From contig JARFIW010001480.1 of assembly GCA_036346225.1 (NCBI GenBank), positions 10,075,001-10,139,000 on the forward strand: a stretch of DNA of 64,000 bases, given 5' to 3'. Origin of the DNA: Platerodrilus igneus (lineage: Eukaryota > Arthropoda > Insecta > Coleoptera > Lycidae). The translations under genes and the position numbers were made by a program. This document shows positions 1 to 9,670 of the stretch, one piece after another. Each line of letters starts with the position of its first letter. Position 1 is the stretch's first letter. Under the pieces are notes generated by a model, which saw only the letters and a program-made list of their open reading frames with translations, was not told the DNA's origin and made no database searches.

Positions 1-153
1 AAATAATTTAAATTTCTTAATTTTAATAAAACGAATGAATTTTTATGCTTCACGCTGTTATTTAATAACGCGTACCTTTTCCAAAAGCTTCTACACAGTG
101 ATTAAAATTATTTGATGTGATTATATAATTTTCTACCCTGGTCTAAATATGAG

Positions 154-188
<35 letters not shown>
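1..188. repeat. Direct repeat A, copy 1 (left end cut by window)
   Basis: About 150 bp here match the stretch starting at 6064 with one base difference (G at about 87 versus C), and both copies run into a (TA)n tract. The match begins at base 1, so the true left end lies outside the window. After the TA tract the two copies diverge completely. It could be an LTR pair, a dispersed repeat ending in a microsatellite, or a duplication. No TG...CA ends can be assigned. Confidence 0.85.
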
Positions 189-189
<1 letters not shown>

Positions 190-1089
190 CGACATAGATT
201 ATTAAAAGGACTAATTTTTTTATTAATACATAAAACCTATTCAAGTAGCGAGACCCGGCATAGTTCTTTTGTAAAAATTTATAGACTATCTATAAAGTAA
301 TGCACGTGATTTCGTTTAATATAATCTGTTTTCTTTATTTGCTTCCCTACTTAGTCAGTTGTTAATGTGTTACTTTGATTGCATTAAGGTTTAATTTGCA
401 TTTTGGCCATAAAATGTTTGCGGTGATATACTACATTGTTATAAACCGTATAGACAAGTATAAGGTTTTAGTTACTCGCGTGCTTGCTTGCACAGAGGGC
501 ATACGTAGCTTCACAGAATTTACAAATAAGATAGCATAATTTACGTTTCAAATTAACAATGTAAAATTAATAACCATGCTTATCTTCTACATTAATGCAT
601 ATTAGCAAGTCGGGTAACAGATAATTGTTTTTTTAACTGAGGGTTGTACTTCGTGGATGTGGTTTACTGCTTTAGTTCATATTCTAAATAGTGAAGTTCG
701 TTGTTAATTCCTATAACATTGTTATAAAATTTCGACTTTCTGGTTAATTATGCAGAGGGGGCTTCAGTTACGGTAACATAGAGCCAAACAGTGTTACCAA
801 AAAGATTTATATAAGCACGCGGACTAGTCTCGGGGTCTATTCCTGCGGAGGCATGAGATGGGGGGGTCTTTTATTAATTAACTTGTCTTTATACAATTTT
901 AGGGCGCCACCACGTCACACACATAAGCACCAAAAATAGTCTTCTTAAGGAGAGACGTAGATAAACCTTAAGAGAATCAACTTATACCTGAAGATAGATA
1001 CTCAACAACAGTGTTTCTTATGCACTTAAACCTTGTTTGCAGATATGTAAGAACCTTATTTCAAGCTCTTGTATATACAAAAAAATTAG
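189..1089. other. AT-rich non-coding stretch
   Basis: No supportable gene. The only structure noticed is a short block near 830-920 that resembles sequence near 50.3 kb (listed separately). Confidence 0.6.
830..920. repeat. Diverged repeat shared with 50312-50436, copy 1
   Basis: This block contains GGGGTCTATTCCT, an ATGAG-containing G-rich stretch and then GGGCGCCACCACGTCA. The same order of motifs with similar intervening sequence occurs near 50.3 kb, with different spacing. It is probably a relic of an old interspersed element. The GGCGCCA motif could be part of a primer binding site next to a lost LTR, but that is a guess. Confidence 0.45.
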
Positions 1090-1167
1090 TCAAATAAATT
1101 AATCAAACAAATTCATCAAATAAATTAATCAAATAAATTAATCAAATTAATTGATCAAATAAATTAA
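1090..1167. repeat. 13-bp tandem repeat, six units
   Basis: Six consecutive 13-bp units fit the consensus TCAAATAAATTAA. Units 1, 3, 4 and 6 are identical; units 2 and 5 carry a few substitutions. This is a simple minisatellite with no coding content. Confidence 0.9.
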
Positions 1168-3983
1168 AGACAATCAAAATTTTCAGATATGAAGTAAAAA
1201 GGTCGTATCGATGTTGCATTAAGAAAAGAAACAGTTACTAGTGGGTGAAGCCCACCATAAAATTAATATTTCATAACATTACACAAATGCTTCAAGCAAA
1301 GATCTTTGTTCTCGGCTCACAAGGATAAGTTAAAGATTAGTTTATCATACAACTCATTTGTGCTACATACATGTAATTGTTTAAGTAAACATACAAGTCC
1401 AGGTGTTTACCTGACAGATGTTAAACCAACACGTGCGTTAATTGACTCTATATAAATTTAACAACTAATACAAAAAATTTAGCCAAACTATTTAACATAT
1501 TTTAAATAAAGTGATTTTATTTTTACCAAAACTTCTAATCTTGTATTCAAAACATTAAAACTATTCAGAAATCGTCAAACCAATTGTTTTACTTATTTTC
1601 TGTTGCACATAATTTATATTAATAGAAAAGCTTTTACACGTTAGGGTATGAAACTATGCTACAACTTTAAGATCGTTTCTCAGGAAACTTTTATACATTT
1701 AAACATTAGAAATCTATTGAATTTTCTCAAAACAAATCATTTAGAGAATTATTTATCCTCCTCGTAAGCTTAATTCTTGTTCGGGTCAGTGTTTTATATA
1801 ACAAATTATAATGTGCTCACCAAGGAAAGAGTTCAAACACTTACTACCTACCCCTGCAGATTACAGGCACGTGCAACTCAACCACCATACAAAGGAATGC
1901 ATCATGTTGAAAGTTTATTAACTTCCATACGAATTAAAAATGAAACTTGTAGATGAAATTTATAGCTGGAATTACATGTGGAACTATATGCGGAACTGCT
2001 TGCGTTTTATTTCGACCTTCTTCTTGCTGCGGATTGTATTCAATTTATTCTACTTATCTGTTTTCCATATACCAGGTGACATGCCTCTCCCACGAATCCA
2101 ACTTTGGATTCCTCATTTTGGTAGGGAACCTTCTTACCACGTTTAAAATATCTTATATCTTATATCTGCTTCTAAGCTCACGCGCATGACAGCACGGATC
2201 GATAAACGGGTCGACTACATTTTCGCGCCTGAATCACGGCAATCCTTCGAACATATAGCAGTTTAATAATTGCCTATATATTCACAAAACAATTATTGCC
2301 TATATATGAGATGTTACAACATACTCAGGAACGCAGATAAACGTAAAATAAAAAGATAGATATAAGAATGGACGGGTAAACACTCCACTACATAGTCTAA
2401 AATGCACTACTCCCGTACAAGCAGTTAAAAATAATGTAGTCACGTACAGAATGAATTTCATGGCTCGCTTCCAACGTTTTGAAAACCACCACTCCTTTTC
2501 GTTCGCCGTCCTGATTTTACCGGAAAAGCAACATGTATCTATAACGAACCGTAAGAAATTTCTTTACCGCTAAATTACACGGTAATAAACTATATCTAAA
2601 ACAACCCAAAGATAATTTACACGACTTATTTTCTATCTATATTACACAAACATGTAAATTAATTATATAAAAAAGTCCCCTACAATTAATTATTCACTAG
2701 AATACTTTGTGGAGCATTTTTCAACACGTAACAATGTACATTACAAGAAGCGCCTGTCTGAAATGCATGCGAAAACAATACATATTACCTTTAGATACAA
2801 AAGCATACGCGAATTTTTCTAGATCATTGTATAAAAAGGTATATAAAGACTTTTGTGAATCATTGTTATCTATTGTTTCACTATCACAAAAGAACGCGCG
2901 GTGGGTGTCTCAAACTGTTGAACACCTTGAATAGAATGTAGCGTTGTGATATTTCTTTTACGCAGTATTAGTTAAATATTTTGATGATAATCAATTTTGC
3001 AACTGGTACCTTTTATATAAATGCGATTTTTAAAACGCTTTTATTTCTGACTAGAAATTTTTGTGAAGGATAATATTTCTTAACGTCTGCAGACAAGCAG
3101 ATTCCAATAAGAATTTTAATTTTACAAGATTAATTCGTCTGACACAAAGCAAAACTGAAAAGGAATTATACGAGACGTTTTCAATCTCCTTGCTAAATTT
3201 AAAAACGGTTTTTATAAGTTGTCGATTACCGGCGTTTGCATAAGGTTTTTAGTCGAGTCTAAATTAGTTTCTGCTTTTGATTTAGATTTAGTTTGGGATA
3301 GGTATTAAATCACATTTTTTTCAACGCTTGCTCGGATTTCAATGTAACTGATGTTTAATTTACAAAGTTCATTTTTAATTGGCATTATTAGGGAGACTTT
3401 CAAATGGCTCCGTTTAGTATACAGAATGTTACAAACACTCAGGGTAACAATAAATATTGTAAGTAAAATTAATTTCTTTTTGAACATTTTAAATTTGTAT
3501 GCATCGAGATATTTATGTAGAGGGTCATACAAAAATTTTTTTGATACGTAGAAAATTACGTAAAAGGGAAAGAAGGCCATTGAACGTTCAACGTACTTCA
3601 AGTAATTTACAGTGTTATTTTTGCTGGCTTTAAACTGATTAAAGGGAATTATAATTTGGGGACAAATCGATTTATATTGTTACTTTGATTCAGGGGTTTT
3701 CTTAAATAGCGAATGGCATTATAAAGGTTGTGGAGATACAAATTGTACATATTTTGGTTATTATATAAATTTTGGTTAATTTTGTTTATCTCATTCAAAT
3801 AGGAAGTGTTAAAAGGGGGTAAAATTTCTCTGTTATTGTATCGTCGTACACTCTAAGGTTGAACTGAGCTAGTCGAGGCATTATAAAACGAATTATTTAA
3901 AATTTAAATTTTATCCTAGCTTATTTAGAGACAGAGTGGTGGCGAACAGCAGGCAACTGGGCGTTAAATACGTCAGAGTACGG
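1168..3983. other. AT-rich non-coding stretch
   Basis: Only short reading frames of low complexity occur here, on both strands, with no recognisable domain. I see no transposon ends or RNA genes. Confidence 0.5.
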
Positions 3984-3995
3984 CGATATCATAGT

Positions 3996-4077
<82 letters not shown>

Positions 4078-4086
4078 CTGTGATAC
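3984..4086. repeat. (TA)n tract with inverted flanks, site 1
   Basis: A long (TA)n tract is interrupted once by GTGTATAA. Its right flank is TTGCTGTGATACC and its left flank, ATATCATAGTAACAA, is a decayed inverted version. The same flank pair recurs at 6722, 48654 and 52672, so this is one member of a family rather than an isolated microsatellite. Confidence 0.7.
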
Positions 4087-6063
4087 CACCAAAATCCGGG
4101 TACTCCTCTTCTTGACCAATCGAGCCCCTACGAATTGGATGTCCAGAATGCTGTGAATCCTACAAAAAGCTATTCATTACCTTAACTGTGTTGGTCCATT
4201 GACTTTCTTCTGTTCATTGCCTCGGCTGCTCCTCTAGTTAATAAACCTCCTCATTCATACAAAAAAAACAAACACATTCCTACCACAAACATCAACGTTA
4301 ACTCTATTTACATCAATATTCACAATACATTAAAATTTCAAAATTAAAACTCGGCATAAATTTCAGTTTTAAAAGAATTTCAAGATTAATTTTATTATCA
4401 TTTTATGTGCATCCAGAATTAAAGTCCTTGTAGGATGCCTACTAATTAATATAACAATATATGCAGACCGGAGTCTGAGTACAAAGGGAGCATCTACCAC
4501 CCCTTTACGTTAATTAACCAGGTTCGTCTAATTGAGCTCAAAGACATACCCAAATTTTCATCATAATTCCAAACATCAATACTAAATACCCCTTTCTACT
4601 TAAACAAGCAAATTTCACCTTAAAATTAAGATTTTGTTAGTACAATTTCACTAATGTCCATTTAAAGTAAATCAATTATAAAGTTATTCAACACACACCA
4701 AAATGTCAAACAAAATAGTATAATTTACCTGAAGGTTACTGTCCTCGTAGCTTCAATGTACATCGTCCCTTTAGTTAATCACACCATTCCAACTGGGTTA
4801 TAATTACGGCTTCTAATTCTCAACGCTTTTAAAATTTTCTCCATCACCATTTATTTAAAGTTGTTTCTGGGCTTTTCCGGAACTCATCTGTGTATATCTG
4901 ACCCTGGTTTTGTGGATCCAGACACGTTTTTGAACCATTTAATTATTAACACCCCCGAAAAATAACAAAGAAATTCATACTTCTTTCACCAATATACGCC
5001 AAAACTGCCTACTTTTGTGTATACATTTGTCGTTGTAAATTTTGCTAATTGGTACAGTGATACTAAATTTTATTACCTTGTATCTAAGTGCACTGAAGTA
5101 CATTCATGTTAGCACGTAAATAACAAACTATTTTGAATCACTAAAATATACGAGCAAACTTTAAATTATTTTATCAAATTAAAATGCACTGTTTAACATC
5201 TTGAATCAAGTCGCGGATGTAAGAGAGCTTGTTTATATTCCCCTGGGTATATATAGAAGTTAGCCCGTCTGTCGGTCGAGTCCCCAAACGGGTAATTCTA
5301 AAGAATTTCGCATGCTAGGTTCCCAGTCCGTAGCCTGTGCGTCGGTTTTTACGAATTTTGCACTCGTCCCAGTTAAATCTCAGAAATTCTCACACGGCAC
5401 GCAAACATGTCCGAGAAAAACTAATTAATTTTGTACAGAAATTGTTGTTTCTACCTCATATTTGCATCCTATTTTCAACCAATTGTGACCCTCGTGACGT
5501 TGCTTAAATCACGCCTTTTACTATATGTGTCTTTGCTTGACGCATTTTCTCTTTCCTTTTCTAACCTGTTCGTATTGGTGCAAATTGATATTCTTTATTA
5601 TCGATTATATTTTAGTCCATGTGGACTATCTGGGTTTAATAACCCCGTATTGCACCTTCTCTTGAATATTAAGCCACGGTTTCTTCAAGATTCTTTGAAA
5701 CCATTTGTTATCTACACAATTTTCGCCGTACGTGATATTTAAACTACGCAGGTGTTCAAAATAATATTAATTCTCAGAGCTTTATTTTCTGGTATTATAA
5801 TCTTGGATTTTCACAGACTTTTATGCTTATTATTAATAATGGTTTAATTAACTCCAATTAAAATTGACTTCTATCCTTTCATTTTTAGCGAATACAAGTT
5901 AAATATTAATTATTATGTGTACACTTTGTTTTACTACCGGTTACTTAAAATAGGGTTAATTAATATAAATTTTGCACGTAATTTCCATTTGTTTCTTTCC
6001 TCGGAATAATTAAATTACACGCAGAGCTTTTAATACTGTTTCTTTTGATATAAAGCGTCTTAT
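4087..6063. other. AT-rich non-coding stretch
   Basis: No supportable gene. A 103-codon plus-strand frame at 5431-5742 is hydrophobic and low-complexity and shows no known motif, so I treat it as chance. Confidence 0.5.
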
Positions 6064-6216
6064 AAATAATTTAAATTTCTTAATTTTAATAAAACGAATG
6101 AATTTTTATGCTTCACGCTGTTATTTAATAACGCGTACCTTTTCCAAAACCTTCTACACAGTGATTAAAATTATTTGATGTGATTATATAATTTTCTACC
6201 CTGGTCTAAATATGAG

Positions 6217-6268
<52 letters not shown>
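6064..6268. repeat. Direct repeat A, copy 2, ending in (TA)n
   Basis: Base n of copy 1 corresponds to base 6063+n here, with one mismatch over about 150 bp before the TA tract. The TA tract (about 6219-6268) is longer than in copy 1 (about 156-188). Downstream sequence is unrelated to that after copy 1. Confidence 0.85.
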
Positions 6269-6272
<4 letters not shown>

Positions 6273-6410
6273 GAATAATCCACATTTGGAATGCAAATGA
6301 ATGCTTAATATATATTAATAGTTATTAAGATGAAATGAAAACCCAACTTTGTATTTAAAGTTGAATTAACATTTCAAATCGAACTAGTAATTGAAAACCA
6401 CTAAAAGAAC

Positions 6411-6483
6411 GGCTACAGCAGGACTTGAACCTGCAACCTCTGATTTTCCGGATCAGCGCTCTAACCAATTGAGCTTAAATGCA
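6411..6483 (-). pseudogene. tRNA-like sequence, left palindrome arm
   Basis: Read on the minus strand this has D arm, anticodon arm and T arm matching the right-arm copy, with TPSIC-like loop TTCAAGT in a perfect 5-bp stem. The 5' half of the acceptor stem is replaced by sequence that cannot pair with TGTAGCC, because symmetry between the arms ends there. It is not expected to fold as a complete tRNA. Confidence 0.6.
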
Positions 6484-6554
6484 AGACGTAATTGAAAATC
6501 GTTAACAAGAGCCAAGCTTCAGTAGTATTAAGTATAACATCATCTAAACAATTA

Positions 6555-6627
6555 GGCTAGATAGCTCGATTGGTTAGAGCACTGATCCGGAAAATCAGAG
6601 GCTGCAGGTTCAAGTCCTGCTGTAGCC
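6555..6627 (+). tRNA. tRNA-like sequence, right palindrome arm (probably not functional)
   Basis: These 73 nt fit a class I cloverleaf: acceptor GGCTAGA/TGTAGCC (6 of 7 pairs), D stem GCTC/GAGC, anticodon stem CTGAT/ATCAG, 5-nt variable region and T stem GCAGG/CCTGC with loop TTCAAGT. The loop CCGGAAA puts GGA at the anticodon position, but position 33 is C rather than the near-invariant T, and GGA would be serine, whose tRNAs have a long variable arm. The internal A and B box-like promoter elements are present. I infer a tRNA-derived element rather than a working tRNA gene. Confidence 0.45.
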
Positions 6628-6716
6628 GTTCTTTTAGTGGTTTTCAATTACTAGTTCGATTTGAAATGGTAATTCAACTTTAAATACAAAGTTGGTTTTC
6701 ATTTCATCTTAATAAC

Positions 6717-6721
<5 letters not shown>

Positions 6722-6758
<37 letters not shown>

Positions 6759-6785
6759 TTGCTGTGTTAATAGGGTCACATTTAG
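6722..6785. repeat. (TA)n tract with TTGCTGTG flank, site 2
   Basis: The (TA)n tract abutting the palindrome ends in TTGCTGTGTTAATAGGGTCAC. The TTG..GTG block followed by a GGGTCA-like box is also seen at 48.7 and 52.7 kb. The matching left flank (CACAGCAA) is absent here; the palindrome occupies that side. Confidence 0.6.
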
Positions 6786-7428
6786 GGGTAAATAGGATCA
6801 CTAGTATAGTGCGCATCATGAATACAACATGAGGGTTCAGAAAACTAGACTTTTTAGGAAGAAAATGAGAAATACAACAACGATTAGGCAGGAAAGCAAG
6901 TGATAACGCTTTGTATATAAATTATAGTCATAATTATTATAAGAAATGAAAAGTACTCTAAAAGATTTAATTAAATAAACAACTTGGCAAGTCATAAAAC
7001 GACGTGAACGGAAGCCGCAATACAATACCCGTGAATAATGCATCATCATAACACTAAGAATCCTAGTTAAACAGGCAGGTTTAAAAATACGTAAGGTACA
7101 AAACGCATATAATTTAATACATAAAATAAATTAAGACTACGTGATCAGAAAAGTCAAATCCAACACCTGATAGATTACAAATAAATACGGCATGGTGATA
7201 AAAGCAAAGTTCATGAAATTTATTGTACAAACCAAAAGTACGTGACCAAGGAAAGTGAAAATCCAACAGAACCAATGCAATAACTTGAAATCTTACGTGC
7301 AGGAAATAGCGCATCGATTTCATTTACACATCAAAAATCCATAGGAATACCCAACATCTTGTATGTAGGAATCACGTACAAAGCTTAATTGATGAACTAT
7401 GCGCTTGTCAACAGATACGCGGTTCCTT
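6786..7428. other. Non-coding stretch left of Jockey-1
   Basis: Two short minus-strand frames (6837-7049 and 7114-7323) show no domain. No reverse transcriptase sequence continues from the Jockey endonuclease, so the 3' two thirds of that element are missing. Confidence 0.5.
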
Positions 7429-8026
7429 TTAATGTCTTTCCAGAGAAATGTTTGTCAGAGTTTTGGGTGCAACTATATCGAAGTCTTTACCCAACGAGGC
7501 CACGAAAAGGATGCGCCTATTCTTGTTGTTTGTCTTTGCTTCCCAGGCTCGGTGTTTAGCGTTTAAATCTCTCGAGATTATTGTTGGCGTTTCGTCTTGT
7601 AGTAAGTCGCCTATTTTCTCCGGGCGTATGTCTATGATGTTGGCACTTTGGTAAACAGCTATTACACGGATGAAATGACCATATGCTTTGAGTCTGACCA
7701 CAGCAGCCTCTACAACTTTCAGTAGTAGTTCGAGTCCCTAGTGTAGTAGTCGATTTCCTATCAGCACGGCAACTTCTCAGTGAATTGGTTGTCCTGGATT
7801 GGGATTGCAATCCTTTCTGTGCATGTTGTAGTTCCGCCAGACTAAGTGGTTTGGTTGCGGGAAATCTAGTTTCTCCAATCATAGCGATGTTCACTTTGTG
7901 TTCTCGTAGGAAGTGTTTTGGTTTTGTTATTTTGTTTTGTAGTCCGTTGAAATTCCAACAGAAGATCACAAGGTTTCTCGTTGGTTGCGTATTATACAAT
8001 GAAGGTTTGCAAAATGTCACACACAT
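7429..8026 (-). pseudogene. Jockey ORF2 endonuclease domain, frameshifted
   Basis: The likely start is the ATG at 8024-8026. The first part reads NLVIFCWNFNGLQNK...HFLREHKVNIAMIGETRF, the N-terminal endonuclease block with the catalytic Glu in IGET. After about 65 residues the frame shifts, and the domain resumes in the frame 7701-7429 with IISRDLNAKH (equivalent of the conserved GDLNAKH block) and DFDIVAPKT. In the family this domain nicks target DNA. Here it ends in a stop at about 7429 with no reverse transcriptase behind it, so it cannot act in retrotransposition. Confidence 0.85.
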
Positions 8027-8039
8027 CCGACCAAAGTCA

Positions 8040-9670
8040 TGCGGATTTGAAGCTTCCGGAAATGTATGAGCTAACTAACCTCTTGATTCATTGCAATGTT
8101 TTGTTAATTATCTTGATGCTCTCTGGTGTTGATTCCTTGGACGGTCCTGCATGTCGTTGACCTGTAGTTGATTCGGTTGTTGTCGTGACTCGTTTGTTTG
8201 TTTTGTCGGTTTTGGTGGTGGTGGATGCTAGTTTTGTTTCCTCCTTTTCTTGGTTTTGTTGGGATTTTTGGGCGCTTTGCCATCGGAGTGGGATTGCTTT
8301 TCGCCGTCAGTAGTAGTGGTTGTCGGTGCCAACGTTTGGCAGCGCGTCATGTTTGAGGTGGTCGAGATGACTCCGTGTCGCCCAGTTTTGGTTTTTGTGA
8401 GGTCATCTTTTTCAGTTTTGAACTGGTTGATGCCGTTTCCGTAGTAGTTCTTGGAAACGGTAATTCACAGGAAGCGGACCGCTGCAGTTGTTACACGACT
8501 GGTGTTTCTTTAGTCTTGTGACAAGCAGTAACAAGGTGTACCTTTCTGTACTTAAGGTAGCGTAGTTTGAATTCGCAGTTTAGACTGGAGTGTCCGAAAC
8601 GTTGACAGGAGAAGCACCGGTGGACCTCCACGCTTGATTCAAATGCGACGACATTAATCCGATTGCAGAAGAGGAGGTTCTTGAGTTGACAAAATTTTGC
8701 TCGATTTCTAGTGGTTCGCTAATGGCAGGCGTCGCCGTGGATCAATGTAGTAAGCGTAAGACTACGGATCCCAAGGTCCTGGGTTCAAAACCCGACACGG
8801 CCGACTGCTTGAAAACTGACAGGTGAGCATTTTTCACAAAAATTACGCCCTCGTTCGGATGAGAGGTTAAATGGAGGTCCCGTGTGTGAGTGTTGTCACG
8901 CACGTTAAAGATCCCTACCTTGCCTGCAACGGCAAGGGTTCGGCAAAATTCTAAATTTCGAGGCAACAAAAACTCGCCTCCTGGCCAATGTAGTACCTTC
9001 TGGTGGAGCATTGGAAATATAAATGCACGGTTCGCTAATGGCACGAGGAAGATGTAATTGTCTGTCTTTGTTTTGTAGTTTGGTTACATAGATAATTGTG
9101 TATCCCACGTCAGTGAGTTCAATGCTGACGTCTTCGACCATGATGTTAACCTCTAGGCCTTTGACTACGACTTCCCTTTCGGCATTTATCGTAAATGTGT
9201 GGAATTCGATGTTGTATGTTTTAAGGTACTCTTGTAGGAATCTGAACTGTTTACTCTCTGTCAGTATGCGAGCTCCTTGTTCAGAAGCTCTGATGTCTAT
9301 GTTCTTCTGTAGTTTGTTCTTTAGTATCTTGGCGTGTTGCAGGTAGTTCAAATGTAAATTTTTCTATACATAGTGGTGGGATGTGTTTCTTCCAGGTTGT
9401 TGTGTTGTCTGATGTAACCATGGAGGTAGTAGCTTAATTTCTGATGGTGGTGCCCTTGTCGCCGACGGGGGGAATAGTGGTTGTGGAGTTGTCGTTGCGC
9501 TGTGTCCTAGGTTTGGGGTTGTTGAATTTCTTGCTATTCTTGTTTTCTGTATCGGATGCTGATCTGTCGTCTCGACGTCTACAGTTTGAAGCGATTTCAT
9601 AGTCCATTTCGTCCACGATGATGACGCATGCTCGTTTCTTTAAGAAGTCCTTGACTGTTGTTTCCGACAT
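8040..9670 (-). pseudogene. Jockey ORF1 (gag-like), SINE-interrupted
   Basis: The likely start is the ATG at 9668-9670 (MSETTVKDFLKKRACVI). The first frame ends at 9434. The product then continues in other frames, with the central domain in frame 9351 downwards (DIRASEQGARILTES, FHTFTINAEREVVVKGL). A SINE splits it at 8728-9028. Beyond the SINE the conserved C2HC knuckle CFSCQRFGHSSLNC is encoded at 8575-8616, followed by a CNNCSGPLPVNY block, as expected for Jockey ORF1. In the family this protein binds element RNA. At least one frameshift plus the SINE inactivate it. Confidence 0.85.
8728..9028 (+). mobile_element. tRNA-derived SINE, copy 1
   Basis: This 301-bp element is flanked by a perfect 15-bp target duplication, ggttcgctaatggca, at 8713-8727 and 9029-9043. 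It has a tRNA-like head with an A-box-like region and a B box resembling GGTTCGAATCC (here GGTTCAAAACC). The body contains CACGCACGTTAAAGATCCC and the tail is GGAGCATTGGAAAT. It lies in the antisense direction within Jockey-1 ORF1. Other copies are at 17.0, 40.2 and 53.8 kb. Confidence 0.92.

Larger units (their letters stand above)
6306..6732. repeat. Palindrome with tRNA-like sequence in each arm
   Basis: The left arm (about 6306-6475) and right arm (about 6562-6732) are inverted copies differing at only a few bases, separated by an 86-nt spacer. Each arm contains a tRNA-like sequence, and the outer ends run into (TA)n tracts on both sides. The size and symmetry suggest a fold-back or MITE-like element that captured a tRNA-derived promoter, or a tRNA-derived SINE inserted head to head. 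Its location between two TA tracts suggests insertion into a TA microsatellite. Confidence 0.8.
7429..9670 (-). mobile_element. Jockey-clade non-LTR retrotransposon, 3'-deleted (Jockey-1)
   Basis: The minus strand carries a Jockey-type ORF1 (nucleocapsid-like, with C2HC zinc knuckles) followed by the start of ORF2 (apurinic-like endonuclease). The reverse transcriptase and 3' end are absent. Non-LTR elements normally lose their 5' end at insertion, so loss of the 3' end points to a later deletion. A SINE interrupts ORF1 at 8728-9028. A related copy lies at 53516-56485. Confidence 0.85.

Noticed and set aside
3305..3601. 98-codon minus-strand frame as a small host protein
   Set aside because: It is AT-driven and has no recognisable domain, conserved start context or neighbouring gene signals.
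6555..6627. A functional tRNA-Ser(GGA) gene
   Set aside because: No T at position 33, short variable region, one acceptor mismatch, and location inside a palindrome all argue against function.
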